Shown piece after piece: positions 24,170-34,173 of a DNA stretch of 64,000 nucleotides (its first letter is position 1; each line of letters opens with the position of its first letter). The notes under the pieces are model-generated. The model worked only from the letters and a program-made list of their open reading frames with translations, was not told the origin of the DNA and made no database searches. The stretch comes from Bdellovibrionales bacterium (GTDB lineage: Bacteria > Pseudomonadota > Alphaproteobacteria > UBA9219), in contig JBAZRW010000005.1 of the NCBI GenBank assembly GCA_041662785.1, positions 42,377 to 106,376 on the forward strand, in the 5' to 3' direction. The position numbers and the translations under genes are program-made.

Positions 24170-26416
24170 ATGTCTCGCACGACCACCAAGACCAAAGGCA
24201 GCGATCTGCCGCCGCAACCCATTTTGGACACCAAGCTGTCCGAGGCTCTGTCAGGGCGGTATCTGTCCTATGCCCTGTCCACGATTATGGCGCGGTCGCT
24301 GCCCGATGCCCGCGATGGCATGAAACCCGTTCACCGCCGCCTGCTGTTTGCGATGACGGAGCTAAAGCTTGCCCCCAATTTGCCCCCCAAGAAATGCGCG
24401 CGCGTCGTCGGCGATGTGATTGGTAAGTATCACCCGCATGGCGATAGTTCGGTCTACGATGCGCTCGTTCGCCTTGCACAAGATTTCAACCAGCGTTATC
24501 CCCTGATCGAGGGGCAAGGCAACTTTGGCAACATCGACGGCGATAACGCCGCCGCGATGCGCTATACCGAGGCGCGCCTGACAGAAGTCGCCCGCCTGCT
24601 CATGGACGGCATTGACGAGGACGCGGTCGATTTCCGCGAGACCTATGACGGTAGCGGGCGTGAGCCTGTCGTCCTCCCCGCCGCCTTTCCCAACCTGCTC
24701 GCCAACGGCGCGGCAGGCATAGCCGTCGGCATGGCCACGTCCATACCGCCGCATAATGTGGCCGAGCTGTGCGACGCCATGCGCTATCTGATCAAGACCC
24801 CGAACGCGAGCATTGATAAGCTGGTGGATTTTGTGGTCGGCCCCGACTTCCCGACAGGCGGCCTTATGATCGAGCCTCGCGCTTCCATCGTTGAATCATA
24901 TCGCACGGGTCGCGGCTCCTTCCGCCTTCGCGCCAAGTGGGAGAAGGAAGAGATGAAGGGCGGCGCGTGGCAGATTATCGTCACCAAAATCCCCTATCAG
25001 GTGCAGAAATCCCGCCTCATCGAAAAAGTGGCGGAGCTTTTGACAAACCGCAAGCTGCCTTTGCTTGACGATATCCGCGACGAGTCGGCGGACGATATCC
25101 GCCTTGTGCTGGTTCCCAAAAGCCGTAACGTCGATCCTGCGATTTTGATGGAAAGCCTGTTCCGCCAGACGGATTTGGAAGTCAAGATTCCGCTTAACCT
25201 CAACTTGCTGGACAAAGATTGCGTGCCGCAGGTGATGGATCTTCGCGCCGCGATGCGTTGTTACCTTGACCACCGCCAAGACGTGCTAATCCGGCGCTCA
25301 CGCTTCCGCCTTGCCAAGATCGAAGAGCGGCTAGAGATGCTGGCGGGATACCTGATCGCGTACCTCAACCTTGATAAGGTCATCAAGATTATCCGCACCG
25401 AGGACGAGCCAAAGCCTGTGCTGATCAAAGCCTTTGCGCTGACGGACGGCCAAGCCGAAGCCATCCTCAACATGCGTTTGCGCTCCTTGCGCAAGCTGGA
25501 AGAGATGGAAATCAAGGGTGAGCAAAAGGAACTCTCTGGCAAGCAGGCCGATCTGAAGAAACTCCTGAAAGACGAAACCTTGCGCTGGCAGCATATCGAT
25601 GAAGAGCTGGTGGCGTTGAAAAAGACTTTTGGCAAGAACACCACGCTGGGGGCACGCCGGACACAGCTGGCCGACGCGCCAGCGCTGGCGGATGTCGTCT
25701 TCGAAGAACCCGTGGTGCGCGAAGCGATCACCGTCGTGCTGTCTGACAAGGGCTGGGCGCGCACGATGCGCGGCCACGAACTTGCGCGGGAATCCATCAA
25801 ATACAAGGAAGGTGATGAGGAGCGTTTTATCTTTGAAGCGGAAACGACCGACAAGATTTTGCTGTTCGCAACGAACGGGCGCTTTTATACGCTCTCTGCC
25901 AATAAGCTGCCCAGCGGGCGCGGCTTTGGCGAGCCTGTGCGCCTGATGATCGATTTGGCGCAAGAGGATGAGATTATCGGCATGATCAAATACGAAGAAG
26001 CCGCGAAATACATCGTCGCCAGCACCAATGGTTATGGCTTTATCGTCAAAGCATCGGATGTTTTGGCGCAGACCAAAAACGGACGCCAAGTCCTCAACCT
26101 TGGGGACAAAGCGAAAGCCAGCAACTTCGCGCCTGTCGATGGCGATCATGTCGCCGTGATCGGCACGAACCGGAAATTGCTCGTCTTCCCGCTTGATCAA
26201 CTATCAGAGCTTGGGCGCGGCAAAGGCGTTATGATCCAAAAATATAAAGAAGGTGAGCTGTCGGACATCAAAACCTTCAACCTTGAAGAGGGCCTGACAT
26301 GGGCCTCGGGTGAGCGCACGCGCACCGAGATCGACCTTCGCCTGTGGATGGGCAACAGGGCAGGCATGGGCCACCTGCCCCCCAACGGCTTCCCACGGAC
26401 CAATACGTTTTCGTAA
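24170..26416 (+). CDS. parC: DNA topoisomerase IV subunit A ParC
   Basis: Type IIA topoisomerase subunit that cuts and rejoins DNA to separate replicated chromosomes. The 748-residue protein has RYLSYALSTIMARSLPDARDGMKPVHRRLL-type start, the quinolone region KYHPHGDSSVYDALVR with the usual serine, and QGNFGNIDGDNAAAMRY with the catalytic tyrosine. The C-terminal beta-pinwheel is short. The gene is called ParC rather than GyrA from the length (GyrA is usually over 850) and the absence of a clear GyrA box. The partner parE is not in the window. Confidence 0.92.
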   Translation: MSRTTTKTKGSDLPPQPILDTKLSEALSGRYLSYALSTIMARSLPDARDGMKPVHRRLLFAMTELKLAPNLPPKKCARVVGDVIGKYHPHGDSSVYDALVRLAQDFNQRYPLIEGQGNFGNIDGDNAAAMRYTEARLTEVARLLMDGIDEDAVDFRETYDGSGREPVVLPAAFPNLLANGAAGIAVGMATSIPPHNVAELCDAMRYLIKTPNASIDKLVDFVVGPDFPTGGLMIEPRASIVESYRTGRGSFRLRAKWEKEEMKGGAWQIIVTKIPYQVQKSRLIEKVAELLTNRKLPLLDDIRDESADDIRLVLVPKSRNVDPAILMESLFRQTDLEVKIPLNLNLLDKDCVPQVMDLRAAMRCYLDHRQDVLIRRSRFRLAKIEERLEMLAGYLIAYLNLDKVIKIIRTEDEPKPVLIKAFALTDGQAEAILNMRLRSLRKLEEMEIKGEQKELSGKQADLKKLLKDETLRWQHIDEELVALKKTFGKNTTLGARRTQLADAPALADVVFEEPVVREAITVVLSDKGWARTMRGHELARESIKYKEGDEERFIFEAETTDKILLFATNGRFYTLSANKLPSGRGFGEPVRLMIDLAQEDEIIGMIKYEEAAKYIVASTNGYGFIVKASDVLAQTKNGRQVLNLGDKAKASNFAPVDGDHVAVIGTNRKLLVFPLDQLSELGRGKGVMIQKYKEGELSDIKTFNLEEGLTWASGERTRTEIDLRLWMGNRAGMGHLPPNGFPRTNTFS

Positions 26417-26432
26417 AAGCTTAAGCGAAGGT

Positions 26433-27587
26433 CTACTCGTCACGCTCGTGGGTCGCGCGTTCTTTTACGCTCGCGGATTTGAGCTGGCCACAAGCGGCCA
26501 TGATATCGCGGCCTCGCGGCGTGCGGATGGGGCTGGCATAGCCCGCGCGATTGACGATATCGCCAAACTTTTGAATCGTCGCCTCGTCCGAACATTCATA
26601 AGGGCTGCCGGGCCACGGGTTATAGGGCAGCAAGTTGATCTTGGCCGGAATGCCTTCCAAGAGCTTCACCAGCGCCCGCGCATCGGCGGGGCTGTCGTTC
26701 ACGCCCTTCAGCATCACATATTCGAACGTAATACGCCGCGCGTTTGTCGCTGTGGGGTAGTCGCGGCACGCTTGGATCAATTCGGCAATCGGGTATTTCT
26801 TATTCAGCGGGATCAAAACATCGCGCACCTCATCCGTCACGGCGTGCAAGCTAATCGCCAGATTGACGCCCAGCTCCGCACCACAACGACGGATCATCGG
26901 CACAACGCCAGAAGTGGACAGCGTGATCCGGCGCTTGCCAATTGCAAGACCGCCTTCATCCATGACAATCTTCAGCGCCTTGGCAACATTGTCGTAGTTG
27001 AACAAAGGCTCGCCCATGCCCATCATCACAATGTTGGAGAGCATGCGCTTTTCAAGGTCGGGGATTTTCCATTCGTTCAGCACGTCCCGCGCCAGCATCA
27101 CCTGCATAAGGATCTCGGCCGCATCCAGATTGCGCACAAGGCGCATCGTCCCCGTGTGGCAAAAGCTGCATTTGTTCGTGCAGCCAACTTGGCAGGAAAC
27201 ACACAGCGCGCCGCGATCCTCTTCGGGGATATAGACGGCCTCGACCTCATGCCCATCCGCCATCGCCAGAAGCCACTTACGCGAGCCATCCACTGACACA
27301 GGCGCGGCGCTCACGGTTGGCCGCCCCACCACAAAATGCGCGGCGATCTTTTCCCGCGCCGCCTTGGCCAGCGTCGTCATGTCGTTAAAATCGGTATGGC
27401 CGTGGCAGTACATCGCCGTCCACAGCTGCTTGGCGCGGAAAGCCTCTAGGCCCAGCGCGGCCATCTCGGCCTTCAGCTCATCCAGCGTCAGGCCGACAAG
27501 GTTGCGCTTGCCGTCAATCAGGATTTCGGACGGCGCAAACCGCGCCGCATGGCCAAGGATGTTATCGGTGTTCATAGGGAATGTCAT
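26433..27587 (-). CDS. rlmN: 23S rRNA/tRNA adenine-C2 methyltransferase RlmN
   Basis: Radical SAM enzyme that methylates C2 of A2503 in 23S rRNA and A37 in some tRNAs. The iron-sulfur motif CTNKCSFC (CX3CX2C) lies in VSCQVGCTNKCSFCHTGTM. Other family marks are KQLWTAMY, MGMGEPLFNYDNV, LAISLHAVTDEVRD and MLKGVNDSPADA. The C-terminal RGRDIMAACGQL contains the methyl-accepting cysteine. The 384-residue length is normal. It converges with parC with 16 bp between the stops. Confidence 0.96.
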   Translation of the reverse strand: MTFPMNTDNILGHAARFAPSEILIDGKRNLVGLTLDELKAEMAALGLEAFRAKQLWTAMYCHGHTDFNDMTTLAKAAREKIAAHFVVGRPTVSAAPVSVDGSRKWLLAMADGHEVEAVYIPEEDRGALCVSCQVGCTNKCSFCHTGTMRLVRNLDAAEILMQVMLARDVLNEWKIPDLEKRMLSNIVMMGMGEPLFNYDNVAKALKIVMDEGGLAIGKRRITLSTSGVVPMIRRCGAELGVNLAISLHAVTDEVRDVLIPLNKKYPIAELIQACRDYPTATNARRITFEYVMLKGVNDSPADARALVKLLEGIPAKINLLPYNPWPGSPYECSDEATIQKFGDIVNRAGYASPIRTPRGRDIMAACGQLKSASVKERATHERDE

Positions 27588-27632
27588 GGGCGCATCAATG
27601 CCCTATAATCGGCATGTTTGTCAAAAGTTGCG

Positions 27633-28262
27633 TTAATGCGTCTTTTTGACCGTTTTAGGCGGCGTTTTGGTGCTCTTTTGGGTCACTTTTGGTGTCGTTT
27701 GAGCCGGTTTTTGAACCGCCGCCTTGGGCTTAGCGACATCAAGCCCACAAGCCTTGCCGATCGCGTAATAGGCGTCTCCGGCTCCCTTCAAATTGACCAC
27801 ATCGGCCAGCGCCGCGCCGGAGGCCAGCGTCCCCGTAAGCGTAGCGCTTTGCCCTGTCCGCAGTGCAGAAGCGATGGCGCGATCCGTTGCGCTGTCACGC
27901 GACCACGCCGTGTCGTCCTGCGTGAACATATCGAACTTCTTACCGCCAATCTGAACCGACACGTCGCTGGCGGGTTTAAATTTCGCACCCGCCGCATAGC
28001 TAACAACATCCAGTGCCCCTTCGGAAGGACGCTGCGTGATCATCAAAACAATGTCGCCGCGCTTGGTTTTCTTCTCGCCCTTTTTCACGGGCGGCTTGGC
28101 CGTAATCGTCATATAACAAGCAGAGGCATTGCCTTCCGTCATCTGATAGGCTGACCAATAGCCAAATTGGCCAAGGCTTTTAGGCCCAGCCGCCATAGTC
28201 GGCGCGCTAAAAGCCGCCAACAGTGTCCCAAAGACAAAGAAAAAGACAATCCGTCGAATCAT
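27633..28262 (-). CDS. Invasion-associated locus B (IalB)-like exported protein
   Basis: The 209-residue protein starts with a signal peptide (IVFFFVFGTLLAAFSAPTMA) and has the IalB-family pattern: WSAYQMTEGNASACYMTITAK near the start, GDIVLMITQRPSEGALDVVSY, and FDMFTQDDTAWSRDSATDRAI. Two conserved cysteines (ACYM, GKACGL) could pair. The tail of about 35 residues is Lys/Thr/Pro-rich and not part of the domain. The family is widespread in alphaproteobacteria and, despite the name, not only in pathogens. It lies 33 bp after the PBP gene on the same strand. Confidence 0.8.
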   Translation of the reverse strand: MIRRIVFFFVFGTLLAAFSAPTMAAGPKSLGQFGYWSAYQMTEGNASACYMTITAKPPVKKGEKKTKRGDIVLMITQRPSEGALDVVSYAAGAKFKPASDVSVQIGGKKFDMFTQDDTAWSRDSATDRAIASALRTGQSATLTGTLASGAALADVVNLKGAGDAYYAIGKACGLDVAKPKAAVQKPAQTTPKVTQKSTKTPPKTVKKTH

Positions 28263-28295
28263 AGGAAAACCATACGGCAGAAAGCCGCCCTTTGT

Positions 28296-31200
28296 CTATT
28301 GTGGCAAGATATCCATCATCAAGTCTTGATTGGATTCCGGCGGGACATAGGTCGGTTTGGGCGCGGCCTTAGGCTTGGGCGGCTTCACGGGTTTAGGTTT
28401 TTCCACCACGACAGGCGGCGCGGCAACAACGGGAGCCTGTGGCGTTGTTGGCGTCGTTTCCGGCGCTGGCGTTGCCGAGGCTGGCACAGGTTCTGGCTCC
28501 TTTGGCTTGGGCGCGGCGATGAGCGGCTGCAACACGGGCGCAAGAGATTTAAGCATCTGAGCCGAAAGGGCGCTGGTAAACTTATAGTTGCCCGCCTCCT
28601 CGCCCGCGACATGCGCCGTGACCGTTCCAAAAAACTTATCGCCGATATAAAAAACGATCGTGCCCGTTCTGTTCACAACGCGCGATGAAATCAGGCGATG
28701 CCCCGCGCCATATTCGTCATAGCGATGATCGCCTGTCCCTGTCTTACCGCCGATGATCAACGGCCTCCCCTCTTCATCAACATACGCGCCGCGCAAGCGA
28801 CGCGCCGTGCCGTTTTCCACGACCTCCATCATCGCGGCGCGCGCCACGCGGGCGATGGCAGGGTCTAGGACGCGCTCAATCTTATTGCCTGCTGGCGCTA
28901 AAACAGTTTCAAACGGCGTGCCCGTGGCAAAGTGCAACTCTTCGAAACGCTGCATCGGCTTACGCAACCCATCGTTCAGCAAGATGCCTGCCAGCTCGGC
29001 CAAAGCGCCCGGCCTATCCGCTGAGCTTCCAATCGCCGTGGCGAAACTGGGCGTCAGTTTGTCAAAGGGATAGCCAAGCCGCGCCCAACGCTGCTGAATC
29101 CGCGCAAACGCGTCCAACTCAAGCAAAATACGAATGCGCGTGTCCTGCGCCCCTTTTTTGTTGGGATGGAAAAGCCATGCATAGCTTTCAAGGCGGATGG
29201 GTTTACTTACCGCAAGCATGGCGCTCCGCGACGCATTCGGGTTGGCCATCTTATAAGACACAAGCCAAAGCTCCAGCGGATTAAGGCCCGTGATATAGCC
29301 GCGGTCCGCAAGGTTATAGCGATCCACCGGATAGGAATCATACAGCTTACGCAATCGCTCTTGATCCAAGGGAACGGGCACGGCTTGTTTCATATAAGAC
29401 TCAAACGCAACATAGGAAGCCTTAGGCTGCAGCGAGCGGAAAAGGATCGCCCGCGCGGTCGCGCCCTTATGCGCCCGCTTGGTCGCTTTATCGATCATCT
29501 CGTCAACGCTAAGCTTGGCGTAATCGGAAATGTATTTGTTCAGAAAGGTCATCCCTTCCTTATCCGCATAACGCTCAAGATAGTCTTTGCGGGCGGGATG
29601 GTCAGGATCACTAAGCAATTCCTGCTTCGTTTGCTGGCCTTGCGCGATAGTGTAATTCACGATGTCGCGCATCAGGCGGATGAACACAAGGTTGACGGAA
29701 TCGCGCATCGCTTCACGCAAATCCATAATCCGGAAATCTTCTGCTTTTTCAAAATTCACAAACGTCATCGCGCCGCCGCCCGTGAAAAACGTCTCGCCTG
29801 AGTTGCCAGAATACTTGCGATCCATCGCGGCTTGCAGCATTTCATCCAAGGACGCGTCAGGATGCGAGGAAAGCCACACCGTCGCCCATGAGGTCAGAAC
29901 GTCGGGCGCTTCCTCTGTCAGATCCTTAAGGTCCTCAACGGACAATCCCGCATAGCGGCGATAAAGCTCGCCGACGATTTCAAGATAGGTGATCAGCGTG
30001 CGGAGTTTTGCCGTGGAGCCTAAATCCAGTTTCACTCCTTCATTCATGTCCAAGGGCGCATCGATATTGTCGGCCTGCACGCGCAGCTTGTTGCCATCCG
30101 CGCCTCGCTCGTACAGCAAAACGCTCCAGTTGATTTTGCTCAGGTCATTGGCGGTGTCAAGGAGACGGAAGCCATACATGCCAATTGCCTTAACATGCTC
30201 AGGATCTCCCATTTTCTTCAAAAACGCCGTCACGCCTTTTTGAGCCGTCTGATCCAGCGTGCTTTGCGCGGTCAGGTCAAGACGATCCAGCTCATACAAA
30301 TTGCGAAGGCCCAACATCTTGAGAAGGTGGGCGCGCAGCGCGTTCGTGGCCTTTTGATCCAGAAAAGCCATGGAGGGTGACGGAGGCGGTTCTGGTAAAA
30401 AGCGGAAAGTGGCCGACCGCGTCGCATCGCGCAAGGCCATCGAAATCACGCCCGCCTTCGTCAGGTTCTCTAGCGTCTGATCCGTTAAATCATCCAAAGC
30501 CGTCCTATCCGTCAGCAGATAATAGGTCGGGCGGCGCTGCGAGAGGATAAGCCCCAAAGCCTCGCGGTAGGCCGCCGCCTTAAGCCGCAAGGAATCCTCA
30601 TCCGTTTCAGGAAGGTTCAACGCCGTCATCATTTCCGGCAACTCACGGCCAAACCACGCCCATAGTCCATCACCAATACTGTTAATCTCGCCAAAGCTGG
30701 GGCGGGCGCTTAGCGGCGTACTGTTCAAGTATTCTAAGACAATATGCTCGCGCGCAGCGCGGGTGTCCTTTCCGTCCAGATAAACGCGCAAGCTGGCCGA
30801 GGCGATCTGGCGCAGCTTATCCGTAATGCCTGCCGTTTGGCCACCCGGAGAAAAACGGAATTTCTCAATCTGCGTGGCCAGCGTGCTGCCACCACCCAAA
30901 TTGATGTTAGGCGCAAAAAGTTTAAGCCCCTGCCCAAGCGCGGCATAAAAGAAACGATCCCATTGAATGGCTGGATTGCGCGTAACCACTTTGTCGGTCT
31001 TAAGCAGATCGCGATCCTCAATAAAAAGGAGCGTATCAACAAGGAGCTTGGGGATACTTTTGAAATCGGGAAAGATATGCGAGGGGTAGCTTGTTTTGTA
31101 CAAAAGGCTGCCGCCTCGGTCACGCAGCATCAGTCCGGCATCAATCTTAGGCCGATAAATAGGATAAAGACCTTTTTTAACCAGCTCACGGTAAAGCTCC

Positions 31201-31586
31201 GACGTTCGCGCCTGCTCGATAATATGATAGTCGTAGCTTTCCAGCGTCTTCATAAAAAAGGGCAGATAGCTGTAACCGAGCCGCTGGTTATACGGGCCTG
31301 CATGGGGCGCAAGAAAATCAACCGCCGCGCCGTCCTTCACCACATAGGTCAGCGAAGGGGCCAACGAGGAAAGATAGTCGGCTTGCATTCTTGAGGTGCG
31401 GATTTCCTCGCCAACAAAGAAACCGACTACGCCGCCAAGCCCCAGCAAAAGAATAAGAGGCGCAAGCCAGATAATCCTTGGCACACGCATTTTATAGGGC
31501 CTGTACGTCTGCGCGTGCCCCCCACGACGCTTTGAAGCATGGGGCAGTTTTCCTTTATGCTTCGAACGGGAGGACGTCATACCCAA
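28296..31586 (-). CDS. Divergent class A penicillin-binding protein
   Basis: A 1096-residue bifunctional peptidoglycan synthase. The basic cytoplasmic N-terminus is followed by one membrane anchor (IIWLAPLILLLGLGGVVGFF). A GT51 transglycosylase domain holds FIEDRDLL near residue 190 (catalytic Glu) and GGSTLATQIEKF near 234. A transpeptidase domain holds GSTAK near 525 (SxxK), SVN near 630 and GGKTGTGD near 947. The C-terminus is Pro/Ala/Lys-rich. It is much longer than PBP1a (about 800) and its GT51 motifs deviate from the usual GGSTITQQL. It lies 21 bp after hisS. An ATG two codons in (31580) is an alternative start. Confidence 0.85.
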   Translation of the reverse strand: MGMTSSRSKHKGKLPHASKRRGGHAQTYRPYKMRVPRIIWLAPLILLLGLGGVVGFFVGEEIRTSRMQADYLSSLAPSLTYVVKDGAAVDFLAPHAGPYNQRLGYSYLPFFMKTLESYDYHIIEQARTSELYRELVKKGLYPIYRPKIDAGLMLRDRGGSLLYKTSYPSHIFPDFKSIPKLLVDTLLFIEDRDLLKTDKVVTRNPAIQWDRFFYAALGQGLKLFAPNINLGGGSTLATQIEKFRFSPGGQTAGITDKLRQIASASLRVYLDGKDTRAAREHIVLEYLNSTPLSARPSFGEINSIGDGLWAWFGRELPEMMTALNLPETDEDSLRLKAAAYREALGLILSQRRPTYYLLTDRTALDDLTDQTLENLTKAGVISMALRDATRSATFRFLPEPPPSPSMAFLDQKATNALRAHLLKMLGLRNLYELDRLDLTAQSTLDQTAQKGVTAFLKKMGDPEHVKAIGMYGFRLLDTANDLSKINWSVLLYERGADGNKLRVQADNIDAPLDMNEGVKLDLGSTAKLRTLITYLEIVGELYRRYAGLSVEDLKDLTEEAPDVLTSWATVWLSSHPDASLDEMLQAAMDRKYSGNSGETFFTGGGAMTFVNFEKAEDFRIMDLREAMRDSVNLVFIRLMRDIVNYTIAQGQQTKQELLSDPDHPARKDYLERYADKEGMTFLNKYISDYAKLSVDEMIDKATKRAHKGATARAILFRSLQPKASYVAFESYMKQAVPVPLDQERLRKLYDSYPVDRYNLADRGYITGLNPLELWLVSYKMANPNASRSAMLAVSKPIRLESYAWLFHPNKKGAQDTRIRILLELDAFARIQQRWARLGYPFDKLTPSFATAIGSSADRPGALAELAGILLNDGLRKPMQRFEELHFATGTPFETVLAPAGNKIERVLDPAIARVARAAMMEVVENGTARRLRGAYVDEEGRPLIIGGKTGTGDHRYDEYGAGHRLISSRVVNRTGTIVFYIGDKFFGTVTAHVAGEEAGNYKFTSALSAQMLKSLAPVLQPLIAAPKPKEPEPVPASATPAPETTPTTPQAPVVAAPPVVVEKPKPVKPPKPKAAPKPTYVPPESNQDLMMDILPQ

Positions 31587-31607
31587 AAAACCTGCATCGC
31601 TAAAAGT

Positions 31608-32957
31608 TTAAAGAGTCAAAAGTGCATGAAGCATAGAGGCCAGATCGGCCCGTTTGACTTCATGTTGCTCTTTCTTGGCAAGCACCTTGACCAGCACTGT
31701 TCCCGCGGCCGCCTCGGTCACGCCAAACAGAATGGCCAATGGCATCCCCGCCTTATCGGCGTATTTAAGCTGCTTATCAAGCTTGGCGGGCTCAAGATAA
31801 TTCTCAACCGAAAAGCCCGCTGCGCGAAGCTCTGCGCCCAAGGCCAAATAGTCTGCCGACAACGAGGCTTCAAGCTGCGTGATCAGCACCTGCGTCGTAT
31901 GCGGCACGGGCGGCAATAGGTTAAGCGAAGCCAACTGTTCATACAAACGCGTTGCCCCAATGGACAAGCCAACGCCCGGTAGTTTGGATTTCGTGTAAAG
32001 CCCCGCCAGATTTTCATAACGCCCGCCCGAACATACGCTGCCGATTTCAGGGTGCGCATCGATCAGCGTTTCGTAAACCGTGCCCGTGTAGTAATCGAGG
32101 CCCCGCGCAATCGCCAGATTGATGCGCGTGCGCGCCTCCGGCACGCTAAGAGCGCGAAGCGAGGTCACCATCGTGGTCATCTCGGCCAAACCTTCTTGGA
32201 ATAAGGCGTTTTCAACCTTTAAATCCCTAAGCGCCGCCAGCATATCCTCTTTGCTGCCCTTAAGCGCTACAAGCTGCAAAAGCTTGCCCGCAACATCATC
32301 ACCAACGCCAAGGGCGACCATCGCAGCGCGGACTTTTTCCTCGCCGATCTTGTCCAACTTATCGATCTCACGCAGCACGAGTTTTTGCACTTCGCCATCG
32401 CTGACTCCCCAAGCCTCTAGCAGGCCCAGCAAAATCTTGCGGTTGCTGAAATGGATTGTGAACGCGCCGATCCCAAGCTCGGTAAAAATCTGCACGATGA
32501 TGGCGGGAAGCTCTGCATCATAGGCGGGATCCAGCTTATCCTTGCCAATCACGTCGATATCCGCCTGATAAAACTCGCGCATGCGCCCTTTTTGGGGACG
32601 CTCGCCGCGATAGGAGCGCTGGATTTGATAGCGGCGGAAGGGAAAGGCCAGCTCGCGCTCATGCTGCGCGACATACCGCGCCAAGGGGACGGTCAGATCA
32701 AAGCGCAAGGCCATGTCCGGCGCGTGCCCTTGCTGGATCGCACCCGTCGATTGGACGAAGTAAACCTGCTTTTCCGTCTCGCCACCCGATTTGGTCAGGA
32801 TAATGTCCTTCAGCTCAAATACAGGGGTTTCGACCTGCACAAAGCCAAAGCGCTCGTACCCGCGACGGATCACGTCCAGCATATGCTGGAAAACCATTTG
32901 ATCGCGGGGCAAAAGTTCTAAAGTACCGGACGGCGTGCGGGGGGGGATTAGGGACAT
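31608..32957 (-). CDS. hisS: Histidyl-tRNA synthetase
   Basis: Class II aminoacyl-tRNA synthetase charging tRNA-His. Motifs are ALRFDLTVPLARYVA, class II motif 2 RYQIQRSYRGERPQKGRMREF, the histidine-A motif GLDYYTGTVYE, and a C-terminal anticodon-binding domain. The 449-residue length is slightly above the usual 420-430. It is transcribed divergently from pyrC with a 133-bp spacer that should contain both promoters. It heads a minus-strand run hisS-PBP-ialB-like-rlmN. Confidence 0.96.
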   Translation of the reverse strand: MSLIPPRTPSGTLELLPRDQMVFQHMLDVIRRGYERFGFVQVETPVFELKDIILTKSGGETEKQVYFVQSTGAIQQGHAPDMALRFDLTVPLARYVAQHERELAFPFRRYQIQRSYRGERPQKGRMREFYQADIDVIGKDKLDPAYDAELPAIIVQIFTELGIGAFTIHFSNRKILLGLLEAWGVSDGEVQKLVLREIDKLDKIGEEKVRAAMVALGVGDDVAGKLLQLVALKGSKEDMLAALRDLKVENALFQEGLAEMTTMVTSLRALSVPEARTRINLAIARGLDYYTGTVYETLIDAHPEIGSVCSGGRYENLAGLYTKSKLPGVGLSIGATRLYEQLASLNLLPPVPHTTQVLITQLEASLSADYLALGAELRAAGFSVENYLEPAKLDKQLKYADKAGMPLAILFGVTEAAAGTVLVKVLAKKEQHEVKRADLASMLHALLTL

Positions 32958-33090
32958 AGGGCAAAAACTCTGTTGATGTTAAAAGAGGTTACACCCTATT
33001 TATAGCTTCCTCTTCCCTTTTTAACCAATCTCTTTTTTCTCTGCCATTTTGGTCTATAATCACTTCGAATCTCTCCTGAAAGCCCCATCC

Positions 33091-34167
33091 ATGCCCCCCC
33101 TTCTGACCCTTACAATCCCCAAACCCGACGACTGGCACTTGCACTTGCGCGATGGCGTGGTACTGAAGGCAGTTTTGCCCACTACCGCGCGGCATTTTGC
33201 CCGCGCCGTCATTATGCCCAACCTGAAGCCTGCCATCACGACCACGGCGGCGGCAGCGGCGTACCGTGAGCGGATACGGGAGGCCCTTCCCCCGCCTATG
33301 ACCTTTACGCCCCTTATGACGGCCTATTTGACGGACACTACCGATCCCGATGATCTAGAGCGCGGCTATAGCGAGGGCGTTCTTTTCGCGGCCAAGCTTT
33401 ATCCCGCTGGCGCAACGACTAATTCCGATCAAGGCGTGACGGATATGCAGGCCATCTCGGCCATCCTTGACCGCCTGCAAAAAATCGGCATGCCGCTGCT
33501 TATTCATGGCGAAGTGGCCGACCCCACCGTCGATTTCTTTGACCGCGAGGCCGTGTTTATTGACCGCGTTCTGATCCCCCTGCGGCGCAATTTCCCCGCC
33601 TTAAAGATCGTTATGGAGCATATCACTACGCGCTATGCCGCCAACTATATTGTCAGCGAGGCACAGAGCAGCGGGGGCAAACTGGCCGCCACCATCACCG
33701 CGCACCATATGCGGATCAACCGCAACGCTATGTTTGAGGGAGGCATGAATCCGCACCATTTCTGCCTGCCCGTTGCCAAGCGCGAGGAAGACCGCCTAGC
33801 CGTTGTGATAGCCGCCACCTCGGGCGCGCCCATGTTCTTTGCCGGAACCGATTCCGCCCCCCATCCACGCACGGCCAAAGAATCCTCACATGGATTTGGC
33901 GGCATTTTCTCGGCCCCCAATGCACTCGCGCTTTATGCCGAAGTCTTTGAGGAGGCAGGCGCTTTAGATCGCCTTGAAAACTTCCTAAGCCTCAATGGCC
34001 CCGCCTTTTATGACCTTCCCGTCAATGCGGCTTCGCTCAAGCTTGAGAAACAAGCCGCGCCCGAAGAGCCTCTTAAGTCGATTTTAACGGAAGACGGGCA
34101 AGAAATAGTAACCTTCCCCACCGAATCGCGCCTTTCTTGGCGCGTTGCTCCAAAAGAACCCTTGTAG
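33091..34167 (+). CDS. pyrC: Dihydroorotase, class II (PyrC)
   Basis: Zinc amidohydrolase closing carbamoyl-aspartate to dihydroorotate in pyrimidine synthesis. Metal ligands are seen in DDWHLHLRDG, the carboxylated lysine in FAAKLYPAGATTNSD, histidines in LLIHGEV, MEHITT and ITAHHM, and the aspartate in FAGTDSAPHP. ATG 33091 (MPPLLTLTIPKPDDW) gives the normal 358 residues. The longer frame from 33049 is not needed. The DotB-like gene starts 6 bp downstream, so they are probably cotranscribed. Confidence 0.95.
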   Translation: MPPLLTLTIPKPDDWHLHLRDGVVLKAVLPTTARHFARAVIMPNLKPAITTTAAAAAYRERIREALPPPMTFTPLMTAYLTDTTDPDDLERGYSEGVLFAAKLYPAGATTNSDQGVTDMQAISAILDRLQKIGMPLLIHGEVADPTVDFFDREAVFIDRVLIPLRRNFPALKIVMEHITTRYAANYIVSEAQSSGGKLAATITAHHMRINRNAMFEGGMNPHHFCLPVAKREEDRLAVVIAATSGAPMFFAGTDSAPHPRTAKESSHGFGGIFSAPNALALYAEVFEEAGALDRLENFLSLNGPAFYDLPVNAASLKLEKQAAPEEPLKSILTEDGQEIVTFPTESRLSWRVAPKEPL

Positions 34168-34173
34168 GTTTCT

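Noticed and set aside
25331..26200. Minus-strand open frame (289 codons) opposite parC
   Set aside because: Shadow of parC; no family resemblance and no ribosome site.
26310..27296. Plus-strand open frame (328 codons) opposite rlmN and parC's end
   Set aside because: Shadow of rlmN, whose motifs are complete on the minus strand.
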